A DNA stretch of 64,000 bases from Actinobacteria bacterium IMCC25003 (GCA_002284855.1 CP015603.1:744001-808000), one strand, 5' to 3'. Positions 1 through 8,411 are shown, counted from the stretch's first letter. Notes: a model not told the origin generated them from the letters alone. Made by a program: numbers and translations.

Positions 1-393
1 ATCTCGTGATGAGAAGGTGAGGGGAGAAGAGAGTGCATGCTCGACACTCGCCATAAGTTCACTGAGCGGCGCAGCTTTCTGCACAAAAGCGCTTGCACCA
101 GCGTTCATCGCAGCAAGTACATATTCATCGCTCTCGTTGAGACTTAAGACAACGAGGGCAGTTTGGGAAGAGATAGAGCGGACCCACGAGACTATTTCAA
201 GACCATTTCCATCGGGCAGATTGATATCGACGATGATGAGGGCGGGATTGATCTTTGCAATCTGCGCAAGCCCTTCGGAGCGAGAAGCTGCTTCAAATAT
301 CTCAAATTTCTCACGTTGCTCGAGAGCTTTACGAACGCCACTTCGCACGACAGCATGATCATCAATGATGAGGGCAATAAGTAAATGACTCAG
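1..393 (-). CDS. NarL-type response regulator, receiver domain (3' part outside window)
   Basis: Reading the minus strand from 393 gives an uninterrupted receiver domain that runs off the left edge. The acidic pair is in LIIDDHAVVRSG, the phospho-acceptor Asp in VDINLPDGNG, the switch Ser in VVLSLNE and the conserved Lys in FVQKA. A DNA-binding HTH domain, usual in this family, would lie outside the window. There is no ATG, GTG or TTG in frame before the first beta strand. The best candidate start is CTG at 393-391, which overlaps the stop codon of the histidine kinase as CTGA, like a common ATGA junction. It is the cognate partner of the upstream kinase by position and probably acts as a transcription factor. 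Function is certain at family level; the start codon is an inference. Confidence 0.8.
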   Translation of the reverse strand, partial: MSHLLIALIIDDHAVVRSGVRKALEQREKFEIFEAASRSEGLAQIAKINPALIIVDINLPDGNGLEIVSWVRSISSQTALVVLSLNESDEYVLAAMNAGASAFVQKAAPLSELMASVEHALSSPLTFSSRD

Positions 394-956
394 ATCAGTA
401 GTGCGATACGAGTCCCTTCGATACTTTCGATAGTGATACTTCCGCCGAGATTATGTACTCGCTCAATGAGACCGGGTAAACCGTAATGGCCATCTTGCAC
501 GTTCGCGCCTCCAATTCCGTTATCAATCACTTCAAGACAGATGCGATTGTTGACGGAGTAGAGGTTGATTCCAATGTGGGTAGCCCTAGAGTGAGCAAGA
601 CAGTTGCGTAGGATTTCGGTGGTTATTGCCACGATTTCATCATGTTCTTGAGGCGCTGCAACGATCTCTTCGAGATCAAGGGCGAGTTCTACTTCAGTGC
701 AGAGCCCAGTGGCAATCTCGCGCAGATGAAGATGCAATGGCTGCTCACTGGCTTTGCGGAGGTCGAGAATTTCCGCTCGAACTTTTGCGATGAGTTCATC
801 AACGGCGAAGCGGGTCTGACGAATATCAGAACGTGCTACGGCAGATAGTGACTCTTCGGAGAGTAAGAGATCGAGTGAGTAGCCGATTCCAACTAAATCC
901 TGAGCGATGCCGTCATGAAGTTCCTGGGCGATACGAATTCGCTCAGGTGTCGGCAT
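390..956 (-). CDS. Soluble NarL-family sensor histidine kinase (HisKA_3 + HATPase)
   Basis: This 188-residue kinase has the HisKA_3 dimerisation/phospho-acceptor motif ELHDGIAQDL near residue 14, an N-box (EILRNCLAHSRA) around residue 115, a G1 box (DNGIGG) and a G2-like box (GHYGLPGL) near the C-terminus. It has no membrane segment and no recognisable input domain, so it is shorter than most relatives and should be cytoplasmic, sensing through a partner or through its short N-terminus. AAGGAGAG lies just before the ATG. It sits 18 bases after the acyl-CoA synthetase gene and overlaps the response regulator gene, so the three are probably one operon. The signal is unknown; linkage to fatty acid activation is only positional. 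Confidence 0.85.
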   Translation of the reverse strand: MPTPERIRIAQELHDGIAQDLVGIGYSLDLLLSEESLSAVARSDIRQTRFAVDELIAKVRAEILDLRKASEQPLHLHLREIATGLCTEVELALDLEEIVAAPQEHDEIVAITTEILRNCLAHSRATHIGINLYSVNNRICLEVIDNGIGGANVQDGHYGLPGLIERVHNLGGSITIESIEGTRIALLI

Positions 957-974
957 CTCTTCTCTCCTTTGGAA

Positions 975-2762
975 TTACTTTGTAAAGAGAGCCGTAATCT
1001 CTGCTGCGTACTTCTGTGCTATGACATGGCGCTTCAAAGATAACTTTGCAGTGAGTTCGCCACCAGCGATAGTGAAATCACCTGGGAGAATGACAAATTT
1101 ACGAATTGACTCTGCCTTGGATACAGCCTTGTTAGCTTCATCAACTGCTGTTTGGATGACGGCAAGAAGATCAGGATCGTTGACCAGAGTATCGATAGTC
1201 GCACCAGACTTGTTATTGGCAGCAATCCAACCTTTGAGCATCTCTTGATCAATAGTTACAAGGGATGCAATAAATGGCTGGTTATCACCGACGACCATGC
1301 ATTGGCTGACCAATGGATGCGCACGTAGGCGATCTTCTAGGACTGCAGGGGCCACATTCTTTCCGCCAGCAGTAACAATGAGTTCCTTCTTGCGCCCTGT
1401 GATGTAGAGGTATCCCTCATCATCGAGACGTCCGAGGTCGCCTGATTTAAACCATTCACCTTCGAAGACTTCTTGATTGGCAGCATCGTTCTGCCAATAA
1501 CCGCGCATGACGATTGGTCCCTTAATGAGAACTTCCCCATCATCTGCAATCTTGATTGTTGTACCCGGAATTGGTCGCCCAACAGAGCCCACTCGCAAAT
1601 TCTTTGTGAGGTTAAGCGTTGCACCCGCTGTTGTTTCAGTGAGACCGTAGCCTTCAAGAATTGTGATTCCAGCGCCGCGATAGAAATGTCCCAAGCGTGT
1701 GCCCAACGGTGCACCACCCGAAATTGCTGCTTCGACGGACCCACCCATTCCAGCACGAATCTTTGAGTAAACGAGTTTGTCGAAGAGCGCATGCTTCAGA
1801 GTAAGAAGTGGATTGAAGCTGCGCTTATCTTTTCCTTCGCTATAGGCGATCGCAACGTCCGCAGCAGCTCGGAAAATCTTTCCCTTGCCTGCAGCTTCAG
1901 CCCTTGCCTCTGCTCCGTTATAAATCTTTTCAAAGATGCGCGGAACAGCAAGAACAAAGGATGGTTTAAATGAGGCGAGATCTGCCTGTAAGCGACCAAC
2001 GGGATCACTGCAATGTGCGAGATGGAGACCCGCATGGATAGCACCAATTTCAACCATGCGACCAAAAACGTGAGCAACAGGAAGGAAGAGAAGAGTTGAT
2101 CCGCCTGGTTTGAGGAAGAGGTCACTGGCACCTTCAACAACATTTCCACATTCGGAGAGGAAGTTTGCGTGAGTGAGCTGAACACCCTTAGGGCGACCGG
2201 TTGTACCCGATGTGTAAATCAGAGTCGCTAAACTTGCTGGAACGAGCGCGTTGCGGCGGCGTTCGATTTCATCATCGGAAATATGCGAGCCAGCGTTTTT
2301 GAGAATTGCGAGAACATCTTCTGTCATTACCCAGACATGCTTTGTATGTGGAGGAAGAACAGGAGTGACAAGCTCGCGATGTGCTGGTGTTTCAACAATG
2401 AGTCCGACAGAACCTGAGTCGTTGAGAATCCAATCGACCTGTTCAGCGGATGAAGTTTCGTAGATTGGAACAACGCAACCACCTGCATACCAAATAGCAA
2501 AGTCGAGAATGGTCCACTCGTATCGAGTGCGAGCCATGATGGCAACGCGATCGCCAATTTGAATTCCGGCCGCGATAAGACCCTTTGCAGTTGCACGAAT
2601 CTCTTCTTCTACTTGACGAGCAGTAAGTGGCTGCCAGCCATCACCGAGTGGTCGTGACATTGTGATGCGATCTGGTTCAAACCAGGCGCGCTCTGCAATG
2701 AGATTGGTGAGGTTTCCTGCAGTTGCAGCAGGAATGATGGCTGGATTTGTGACTTCGTTCAT
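975..2762 (-). CDS. Long-chain fatty-acid--CoA ligase (AMP-forming)
   Basis: This ANL-superfamily enzyme of about 595 residues activates long-chain fatty acids to acyl-CoA using ATP through an acyl-adenylate. The P-loop-like motif YTSGTTGRPKG, the adenylate-binding LEGYGLTETTAG, the ATP-contacting SGDLG and the C-terminal hinge YITGRKKELIV are all present. It resembles actinobacterial FadD15-type synthetases. An in-frame TTG at 2792 would add 10 residues, but ATG 2762 is preferred because TAGCGT lies 7 bases upstream, matching the leaderless layout seen across the window. It heads a probable operon with the histidine kinase and response regulator. Substrate chain length cannot be read from sequence. 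Confidence 0.9.
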   Translation of the reverse strand: MNEVTNPAIIPAATAGNLTNLIAERAWFEPDRITMSRPLGDGWQPLTARQVEEEIRATAKGLIAAGIQIGDRVAIMARTRYEWTILDFAIWYAGGCVVPIYETSSAEQVDWILNDSGSVGLIVETPAHRELVTPVLPPHTKHVWVMTEDVLAILKNAGSHISDDEIERRRNALVPASLATLIYTSGTTGRPKGVQLTHANFLSECGNVVEGASDLFLKPGGSTLLFLPVAHVFGRMVEIGAIHAGLHLAHCSDPVGRLQADLASFKPSFVLAVPRIFEKIYNGAEARAEAAGKGKIFRAAADVAIAYSEGKDKRSFNPLLTLKHALFDKLVYSKIRAGMGGSVEAAISGGAPLGTRLGHFYRGAGITILEGYGLTETTAGATLNLTKNLRVGSVGRPIPGTTIKIADDGEVLIKGPIVMRGYWQNDAANQEVFEGEWFKSGDLGRLDDEGYLYITGRKKELIVTAGGKNVAPAVLEDRLRAHPLVSQCMVVGDNQPFIASLVTIDQEMLKGWIAANNKSGATIDTLVNDPDLLAVIQTAVDEANKAVSKAESIRKFVILPGDFTIAGGELTAKLSLKRHVIAQKYAAEITALFTK

Positions 2763-2775
2763 GGCGCTAACGCTA
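2763..2775 (-). promoter_or_regulatory. Leaderless -10 element, acyl-CoA ligase
   Basis: TAGCGT (2775-2770 on the minus strand) is followed by 7 bases and then ATG at 2762. No Shine-Dalgarno sequence is present, consistent with transcription starting at the initiation codon. Confidence 0.5.
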
Positions 2776-2805
2776 GCGGGGGAGGCGGGCAAAAGGGAAG
2801 ATTGG

Positions 2806-2818
2806 TAGCCTTACGACT
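2806..2818 (+). promoter_or_regulatory. Leaderless -10 element, SRPBCC gene
   Basis: TAGCCT at 2806-2811 is followed by 7 bases and ATG 2819. It shares the 56-base divergent region with the acyl-CoA ligase promoter. Confidence 0.5.
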
Positions 2819-3253
2819 ATGTCAGAGAAAAGCGTATCCACGGTCATAATCGATGCACCTCTTGCCGACGTACAGGCAGCCCTCTTTGAAATTGGCGACT
2901 ATCCCGAATGGCTCTCCAGCATTAAGAAGGCAGATGTCATCGAGCGCGATAGCGAGGACCGAGTCATTAAAGCCAAGCTCGCTATTGATGCCGGCATGAT
3001 GAAAGACCGCGTTACCTTGGATTACGACTGGAGCGCAGCTCCTGCCACTCTCTCGTTCACCATGGATGAGGCCGATCTCTTAACTCAGATGGATGGCACA
3101 TATTCCTTAAAAGCAATTGATGCTGATTCCACTCAAGTGACATACGAACTCACAGTCGCAGTAAGCCTTCCGGTTCCTGCGATGATGATTACAAAGGCAC
3201 AACAACAAACTATTGATGCAGCGCTCAAAGAATTGGCTGAGCGAGTCGCATAA
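2819..3253 (+). CDS. SRPBCC (START-like) family protein
   Basis: This 144-residue protein has the helix-grip pattern of the polyketide-cyclase/SRPBCC superfamily: an N-terminal strand (STVIIDAPLADV), the PEWLSSIK helix region, central strands rich in acidic and aromatic residues, and a long C-terminal helix. Such proteins bind hydrophobic ligands in a cavity, but the ligand cannot be told from sequence. It is cytoplasmic, with no signal peptide. The start is the leaderless ATG. The stop codon directly abuts the ATG of the ROK kinase gene (TAAATG), so the two are co-transcribed. It lies opposite an acyl-CoA ligase, which hints at a lipid-related role without proving it. Confidence 0.75.
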   Translation: MSEKSVSTVIIDAPLADVQAALFEIGDYPEWLSSIKKADVIERDSEDRVIKAKLAIDAGMMKDRVTLDYDWSAAPATLSFTMDEADLLTQMDGTYSLKAIDADSTQVTYELTVAVSLPVPAMMITKAQQQTIDAALKELAERVA

Positions 3254-4198
3254 ATGGGATACACGATCGGTGTTGATGTTGGCGGAACAAAAGTACTTGG
3301 TGGCGTTGTTGATGAATTTGGTGCAGTTCTAAAGACTGCCCGTCGCGATACTCCACGCGAGGGTGGAGCAGCGCTAACCCAGGCAATCGCCGATGTAGCG
3401 AAAGAATTAATGGCTGAATTCACCGTTGATTCAGTAGGTGTCTCGGCAGCAGGATTTGTTTCATCAGATCGAAAGACCATGCTTGCAACACCAAATATCG
3501 CTGGGTGGAATGGCGTAGATCTAGATTATGAACTTACCTCTCTCATCGGACTTCCCGTCGTCATTGAGAATGATGCCAACGCTGCTGCTTGGGGAGAAGC
3601 GCGCTTCGGTGCAGGTCGCGGCAAGCGACATATGCTCATGTTGACTGTGGGGACTGGAATTGGTGGGGGAATAGTTGTTAACGGCGAGCTGTACCGCGGT
3701 GCATTTGGAATTGCCGCTGAGATTGGCCATATCCGCGTAGTTCCTGAAGGCCATCTCTGTGGCTGCGGTGCACGTGGGTGTTTCGAACAATATGGATCAG
3801 GTAACGCATTAATGCGCCATGCCCGCGAAGCTATCGCGGCGAGCCCTGACATTGCACGCAATCTACTTTCTCGTGGCGATGGAACTCTCGAAGGACTTAC
3901 CGGAAAGGCAATAACGGATGCTGCGCGCGATGGCGATGCGGTTGCTCTTGCAGCCTTCAATACAACTGGCCAATGGCTTGGCGCAGGTATTGCAACGCTT
4001 TCTGTAATCCTCGATCCGGAATGTGTAGTGATTGGAGGCGGAGTAATCGATGCCGGCGAAATTCTTCTTCAGCCGACTCGTGATGCCCTTCATCGCTATA
4101 TGCCATTTGCGGGAAAGCATCCCTATCCTGAAATTATCGCAGCTTCATTAGGTAACGAAGCAGGTCTCGTCGGCGTTGCAGATTTAGCGCGACTATAA
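3254..4198 (+). CDS. ROK-family sugar kinase, probable glucokinase
   Basis: This 314-residue ROK protein should phosphorylate glucose or a related hexose with ATP or polyphosphate. The N-terminal phosphate-binding loop is DVGGTKVLGG, the catalytic Asp is in ENDANAAAWGEA, and the ROK zinc signature reads CGCGARGCFEQYGSG after GHIRV. Length and motifs match actinobacterial glucokinases. There is no HTH extension, so it is an enzyme rather than a ROK repressor. It starts immediately after the SRPBCC stop codon. Glucokinase is the likeliest activity, but fructo-, allo- or N-acetylmannosamine kinase relatives cannot be excluded. Confidence 0.85.
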   Translation: MGYTIGVDVGGTKVLGGVVDEFGAVLKTARRDTPREGGAALTQAIADVAKELMAEFTVDSVGVSAAGFVSSDRKTMLATPNIAGWNGVDLDYELTSLIGLPVVIENDANAAAWGEARFGAGRGKRHMLMLTVGTGIGGGIVVNGELYRGAFGIAAEIGHIRVVPEGHLCGCGARGCFEQYGSGNALMRHAREAIAASPDIARNLLSRGDGTLEGLTGKAITDAARDGDAVALAAFNTTGQWLGAGIATLSVILDPECVVIGGGVIDAGEILLQPTRDALHRYMPFAGKHPYPEIIAASLGNEAGLVGVADLARL

Positions 4199-4200
4199 AT

Positions 4201-4482
4201 TTACAGAGCCGCTCCATCTTCGGGATGGTCGTTGTGAGGATTATTTTTCCAGCGAGTAATCGCTCGAATCGCATCTCGTATTTGATCCTTGATTCCTCGT
4301 TTTGGAATTGCTGGGGGAGTAAATCGATTGTGATCTTCGAAGGCAGCTAATTTATCGAGGTATGTTGTTGGCGCTGATTCATCGAGTGAGAGACTTTCAA
4401 CCATAGAATCGAATTCCGCTTTAATGAGTTCATCATCGAACTCTTCATAATTCCCGGAACCACCCTGATCACGCTTGCTCAT
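4201..4482 (-). CDS. Small hypothetical actinobacterial protein
   Basis: This 93-residue acidic protein has no signal peptide or membrane segment. The first half is rich in Glu and Asp; the second half carries a basic patch (PKRGIKDQIRDAIRAITRWKNN) and a His/Asp-rich tail. I do not recognise a named domain. It ends 2 bases from the convergent ROK kinase stop, and its start faces the PlsC gene, so it is an independent small gene. The codon pattern is like its neighbours. Confidence 0.6.
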   Translation of the reverse strand: MSKRDQGGSGNYEEFDDELIKAEFDSMVESLSLDESAPTTYLDKLAAFEDHNRFTPPAIPKRGIKDQIRDAIRAITRWKNNPHNDHPEDGAAL

Positions 4483-4515
4483 GGTTTATATTCGCACAAA
4501 GGGCATCTCTCAGGC

Positions 4516-4527
4516 TAAATTAGCGCT
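4516..4527 (+). promoter_or_regulatory. Leaderless -10 element, plsC-like gene
   Basis: TAAATT at 4516-4521, 6 bases, then ATG 4528. Confidence 0.5.
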
Positions 4528-5229
4528 ATGAACAATCTGCCCTACGGCACCCTCCGGGCATTTCTCACACCATTCTTGATGCTGCTCTTTCGCCCCAAGG
4601 TGAAGGGCTTACGCAATGTGCCAGCATCTGGGCCATTGATTCTTGCGTCGAACCATCTCTCATTTAGCGATTCCATCTTCATGCCGCTCGTAGTCCCACG
4701 AAAAGTTACCTTTCTGGCAAAGAGCGAATACTTCACATCTCCTGGACCTAAGGGGCTTCTGAAGAAATTAACCTTTATCGCACTCGGACAAGTACCCGTA
4801 GATCGTTCAGGTGGTCGTCGCAGTGAAGCTGCACTCATAACTGGACTTGAAGTTCTAGCGGGCGGAAACTCACTAGGAATTTATCCAGAAGGAACTCGTT
4901 CTCCTGATGGTCGTCTCTATAAAGGACGCACCGGAATTGCTCGCCTTGCAATTGAATCAGGGGCGCCTGTTATTCCTATTGCAATGTTTAACACCGACAA
5001 GATTCAACCTACAGGAACTGTGATTCCAAAGATTATGCGAGTTGGAATTACCTTCGGCGAACCCATGTATTTCGAAGGTGACTCAACTGATCTTTTATAT
5101 CTGCGCGAAGTCACAGATCAGATCATGAAACGTATTCAGCAGCTTTCGGGTCAAGAGTATGTCGACACCTATGCGGTGAAGGCGAAGAAGTCTGGTATCA
5201 ACGTAGAAAATAACGAAGAGAACGATTAA
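4528..5229 (+). CDS. 1-acyl-sn-glycerol-3-phosphate acyltransferase (PlsC family)
   Basis: This 233-residue LPLAT enzyme should transfer a fatty acyl group to lysophosphatidic acid, making phosphatidic acid at the membrane. Block I is NHLSFSDSIF (the NHxxxxD catalytic pair), block II is the VPVDRSGG region, block III is YPEGTRSPDG, and block IV is VIPIAM. It starts with a leaderless ATG. The 3' end overlaps the convergent nuclease gene by 4 bases. A second PlsC-family gene lies near 18 kb, so the two may act on different glycerophospholipids. Confidence 0.88.
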   Translation: MNNLPYGTLRAFLTPFLMLLFRPKVKGLRNVPASGPLILASNHLSFSDSIFMPLVVPRKVTFLAKSEYFTSPGPKGLLKKLTFIALGQVPVDRSGGRRSEAALITGLEVLAGGNSLGIYPEGTRSPDGRLYKGRTGIARLAIESGAPVIPIAMFNTDKIQPTGTVIPKIMRVGITFGEPMYFEGDSTDLLYLREVTDQIMKRIQQLSGQEYVDTYAVKAKKSGINVENNEEND

Positions 5230-5924
5230 TCAATCTGCAGTTCTGCTCGTTTAATTAAGTAGTTACAGACATTGCACTCGGGTCCTGAGTCAGGCATCCC
5301 ACCCTCGATAGTAGAGATGAGCTCTTCGAGAATTGAATTGAAGCGAGCAGCATCGCGCTCAACTGGAAGATAGACCTGATTTACTCCGAAGCCATGCGAA
5401 CCTGATGCAAGCTCACTCTGCGCAGTTTCAGTAACCCCTGCTAACTTCCAAATGAGAAGACCCATAGTTGAAACAGAGAAAGGTTTGCCGCGATCAGGAT
5501 TTTCGAGAGCATGTGCATAAGCCTCAAGTTGCGGAGCGTAGAAGGGGCCATTGTCGCGATCTGAGTCGGAGACTTTGCAATCAATGATTCCTACAGTTCC
5601 ATCGGTGTAATGGCCAAGAAGGTCGTATATACCGAGAATCTTCCAACGGGTTTCAAAGCCGTTGATAGTGATGGGCGCGCTCTTGACCCATTGACCCCAT
5701 TGCTTGACTACACCCGGCTTGAGCGATGGATCAATATCTTGCATAGATGCGCGGCGGAAATGTTCTTCCTGTGAATCGGCAAGTGGTTTAACTAGCGGAA
5801 ACTCTTTCTTGAGATCAAATTTAAACCAGTACTTAAGCCAGAGGCAGCGCTTGCAGGTAGAAAGTCCAAAGGTGAGATCGGATGGCGCGATCGTGTCGCG
5901 TGCTGGTATATCTGGTTTTTGCAT
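5226..5924 (-). CDS. RecB-like PD-(D/E)XK nuclease-family protein with cysteine pairs
   Basis: About 232 residues. The restriction-endonuclease-fold core is visible: a conserved Asp/Lys strand (VGIIDCKVSD, a D-x-K pattern), then PQLEAYAHAL, which matches the QxxxY motif of RecB/Cas4-type nucleases. An N-terminal CKRCLWLKYWF and a C-terminal CNVCNYL bracket the core, as in nucleases holding an Fe-S cluster. No cas gene, recB/addA helicase or phage gene is nearby. A start at 5996 would overlap lysE by 58 bases; ATG 5924 lies 14 bases after the lysE stop and is preferred. DNA repair is a reasonable guess; activity is not shown. Confidence 0.7.
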   Translation of the reverse strand: MQKPDIPARDTIAPSDLTFGLSTCKRCLWLKYWFKFDLKKEFPLVKPLADSQEEHFRRASMQDIDPSLKPGVVKQWGQWVKSAPITINGFETRWKILGIYDLLGHYTDGTVGIIDCKVSDSDRDNGPFYAPQLEAYAHALENPDRGKPFSVSTMGLLIWKLAGVTETAQSELASGSHGFGVNQVYLPVERDAARFNSILEELISTIEGGMPDSGPECNVCNYLIKRAELQID

Positions 5925-5938
5925 AGCTAATCTTCTCG

Positions 5939-6592
5939 TTACCCAGTGACAACTGCTGAGATTAAGACCGCGACACCCAAAATAATCATGATGCATCCGC
6001 CGGTGGCGCGCAGACGTTCGAGTCGCTTATTATCTGTAGCGAGCCAAGCGCGAGCAGTTCCAGCTAAGAGCCCCCACGTTCCATCTGAGATAAATGCTAA
6101 GACGCAGAAAACCAATCCGAGGAATATTAATTGCGTTGTCACATGGCCACCGTCAATATCTACAAATTGAGGCAGCACTGCTGCGAAGAAGACAATTGCC
6201 TTCGGATTGAGAACTCCAACCCAGAAACCATCGCGGATAGATTGACGAGCAGTGGGGGCAACTGGACCTTGGTTCGTCATATCAGCGGCATGCACTGCGC
6301 GTTTACGAATTGCATCAAAGCCGAGGTACATCAAGTAGAGGCCGCCAGCCCATTGCACGGCGATATAGGTGATATGCCACTTCTGCAGGATTGGACCCAC
6401 GCCAAGGGCTACCAAAGTTGAGAGTACAAAAGAGCCGGTGACATTTCCGGCGACGGTGAGGACAGAAATCTTCCTGCCCCAGGCAACGGCTCGAGCGATG
6501 ACGAAGAGGACGCTGGGACCAGGAGCGATGATGATGATCATCGCCGCGATGAGGTACTCAGGAAGGCGCGTAGGTATTGCTCCAGCGAACAT
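5939..6592 (-). CDS. LysE/RhtB-family amino acid exporter
   Basis: This 217-residue integral membrane protein has the family's N-terminal APGPSVLFVIARA signature, about six hydrophobic segments, and the NPKAIVFF motif in the middle. Family members export amino acids such as lysine, threonine or homoserine lactone, driven by proton exchange. The substrate cannot be assigned. The start ATG has TACCTT 6 bases upstream and no ribosome binding site. The nuclease gene follows 14 bases downstream on the same strand. Confidence 0.88.
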   Translation of the reverse strand: MFAGAIPTRLPEYLIAAMIIIIAPGPSVLFVIARAVAWGRKISVLTVAGNVTGSFVLSTLVALGVGPILQKWHITYIAVQWAGGLYLMYLGFDAIRKRAVHAADMTNQGPVAPTARQSIRDGFWVGVLNPKAIVFFAAVLPQFVDIDGGHVTTQLIFLGLVFCVLAFISDGTWGLLAGTARAWLATDNKRLERLRATGGCIMIILGVAVLISAVVTG

Positions 6593-6604
6593 GGAGCAAA
6601 GGTA
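6593..6604 (-). promoter_or_regulatory. Leaderless -10 element, lysE-like gene
   Basis: TACCTT (6604-6599 on the minus strand), 6 bases, then ATG 6592. Confidence 0.5.
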
Positions 6605-6657
6605 GCCAATAGGCGCGTCGATTTGCGCTTACCCCAGCTATGAGCTTGAATGTGCAC

Positions 6658-6679
6658 TCGATATATCGAATAGATATAT
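6658..6679. promoter_or_regulatory. Palindromic operator in the padR-ino1 promoter
   Basis: TCGATATATCGA at 6658-6669 is a perfect 12-base palindrome. It overlaps a second inverted repeat, ATATATC-5-GATATAT (6661-6679). The TATATT at 6675-6680 is a plausible -10 hexamer, so a bound dimer would block the promoter. PadR regulators commonly bind AT-rich dyads before their own gene, so this is the likely autoregulatory site. Confidence 0.6.
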
Positions 6680-6709
6680 TGCCGAGCTATAGACCGGGAG
6701 GGGCATTCG

Positions 6710-7246
6710 ATGCGTTCACGCTCAGATTCACTCGAATTCGCCTTACTCGGGCTCCTTTCTCAGGGACCGCTCCATGGCTATGAGCTCCGCAAACGACTCA
6801 TGGCGATATTCGGCCCCTTCCGAGCGCTCTCCTTCTCAGTTCTCTACCCGCAGTTGAAGCGGATGGTGATCTCTGAAGTGATTGAAGCGAAGGAGATTGG
6901 GGTGACATCTCGCAGAACCCGCATCGTCTACACGATCACTAAGAAGGGTTCCAAACGTTTCGAAGAGCTCAATGGCGCAGTCACCGCTGAGGCATGGGAA
7001 GACGAAGGATTCGGAGTGCGCTTCGCATTCTTTAGCCCCACAACAACCCCGAACAGAGTTCGAATCTTGGAAGGACGCCTACTTCGACTCGAAGAGAAGG
7101 CAGCAGTACTACGTAATGAACTTGATAGCGCACCCGTTGCGATTGATAGATACCTCGAAGAGTGGCGCCGCTTCTCTCTCGAATCGCTAGAGCGTGAAAT
7201 CGCCTGGCTCAAAGACATGATCACCACTGAGGGGAAAGTTAAATGA
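6710..7246 (+). CDS. PadR-family transcriptional regulator
   Basis: 178 residues. The N-terminal winged-helix PadR domain is plain ([21 protein letters not shown], then [10 protein letters not shown]), followed by a C-terminal helical dimerisation region with the [12 protein letters not shown] heptad-like segment. Unlike many starts here it has a clear ribosome binding site (GGGAGGGG), so the gene has a short leader. Its last codons overlap the ino1 ATG by 4 bases (ATGA). A PadR gene directly before inositol-phosphate synthase recurs in actinobacteria, so it most likely controls ino1 and itself through the palindrome at 6658-6679. The effector ligand is unknown. Confidence 0.9.
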   Translation: MRSRSDSLEFALLGLLSQGPLHGYELRKRLMAIFGPFRALSFSVLYPQLKRMVISEVIEAKEIGVTSRRTRIVYTITKKGSKRFEELNGAVTAEAWEDEGFGVRFAFFSPTTTPNRVRILEGRLLRLEEKAAVLRNELDSAPVAIDRYLEEWRRFSLESLEREIAWLKDMITTEGKVK

Positions 7247-8340
7247 ATATCACCACCGGAAAGGGCGACATCCGCGTTGCCATAGTTGGAGTAGGTAACT
7301 GTGCTAACTCACTCGTACAAGGCGTTACGTATTACAAAGATGCAGCGCTCGACCAAGAGATTCCAGGTTTGATGCATGCAGTCGTTGGTGGATATCACAT
7401 CAATAACGTGAAGTTCGTCGCAGCTTTCGATGTCGATGCTAAGAAAGTTGGTCTCGATCTCTCCGAAGCTATCTGGGCAAGTGAAAACAACACTATTAAA
7501 TTCTCCGAAGTTGCAAAGACTGGAGTCCCCGTTCAACGTGGTGTCACACTCGATGGTCTTGGAAAGTACTACAAAGAAACTATTCAGGAATCTACAGCTG
7601 CTCCGGTTGATGTCGTAGCAACGCTGAAAGAAGAGCACGTTGATGTTCTTATCTGTTACCTCCCAGTGGGCTCTGAAGAGGCTGCTAAGTACTATGCACA
7701 ATGTGCTATTGATGCAGGATGTGCCTTTGTCAATGCACTTCCAGTCTTCATCGCCTCAGATCCAATCTGGGCTAAGAAATTTGAAGATGCAGGCCTTCCA
7801 ATCGTTGGCGATGACATCAAGAGCCAAGTGGGAGCAACAATCACCCACCGCATCATGGCTAAGTTATTCCAAGATCGCGGAGTTCACCTCGATCGCACCT
7901 ACCAGCTCAATGTTGGTGGAAATATGGACTTCAAGAACATGCTTGAGCGCGATCGCCTCGAGTCGAAGAAGATTTCAAAGACAAACTCTGTAACGTCTCA
8001 GCTCGATCACGATATGGGCGCAAAGAATGTGCACATCGGACCATCGGATTACATTCCATGGCTTGATGATCGCAAGTGGGCTTATGTACGTCTTGAAGGT
8101 CGCGCATTTGGTGACGTTCCTCTGAACCTCGAATACAAGCTCGAAGTGTGGGACTCACCAAACTCTGCAGGTGTCATTATCGATGCACTGCGCTGTGCGA
8201 AGATTGGTCTCGATCGCAAGGTTGGGGGAGCGCTGCTCTCACCATCTTCATACTTTATGAAAACTCCACCTGTTCAATACACAGATGAACAAGCTCATAC
8301 GAAGGTGGAAGATTTCATCTCAGGAAAGCTCGATCGCTAA
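7243..8340 (+). CDS. ino1: Inositol-3-phosphate synthase
   Basis: This 365-residue NAD-dependent enzyme converts glucose 6-phosphate to 1L-myo-inositol 3-phosphate, the entry step to phosphatidylinositol and mycothiol in actinobacteria. The Rossmann motif is [13 protein letters not shown]. Actinobacterial-type family blocks follow: [12 protein letters not shown], the Lys-containing [14 protein letters not shown] active-site region, [12 protein letters not shown], and [13 protein letters not shown]. Length is typical of the short bacterial form. It is translationally coupled to padR and followed by a strong terminator, making a two-gene operon. Confidence 0.95.
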   Translation: MNITTGKGDIRVAIVGVGNCANSLVQGVTYYKDAALDQEIPGLMHAVVGGYHINNVKFVAAFDVDAKKVGLDLSEAIWASENNTIKFSEVAKTGVPVQRGVTLDGLGKYYKETIQESTAAPVDVVATLKEEHVDVLICYLPVGSEEAAKYYAQCAIDAGCAFVNALPVFIASDPIWAKKFEDAGLPIVGDDIKSQVGATITHRIMAKLFQDRGVHLDRTYQLNVGGNMDFKNMLERDRLESKKISKTNSVTSQLDHDMGAKNVHIGPSDYIPWLDDRKWAYVRLEGRAFGDVPLNLEYKLEVWDSPNSAGVIIDALRCAKIGLDRKVGGALLSPSSYFMKTPPVQYTDEQAHTKVEDFISGKLDR

Positions 8341-8350
8341 CTTTCCTCAA

Positions 8351-8397
8351 AAGAAGAAACCCCCGATTGCCTGAATGGGTGTCGGGGGTTTCTTCTT
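8351..8397. terminator. Strong terminator after ino1
   Basis: A perfect 16-base-pair stem (8351-8366 with 8382-8397) joins AAGAAGAAACCCCCGA to its complement around a 15-base loop. The GC core is flanked by A- and T-rich arms, so the 3' arm itself supplies a T-rich tract. Confidence 0.85.
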
Positions 8398-8411
8398 GCC
8401 AGAGCAGCCTT

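Noticed and set aside
17-358. A plus-strand 113-codon frame at the window start
   Set aside because: It lies opposite a clear receiver domain on the minus strand and shows no family pattern.
5226-5924. Nuclease as Cas4 of a CRISPR system
   Set aside because: No spacer-repeat array or other cas gene is present anywhere in the window.
8351-8397. Long inverted repeat as a possible mobile element end
   Set aside because: Its position directly after ino1, GC-rich core and T-rich arm fit a transcription terminator.
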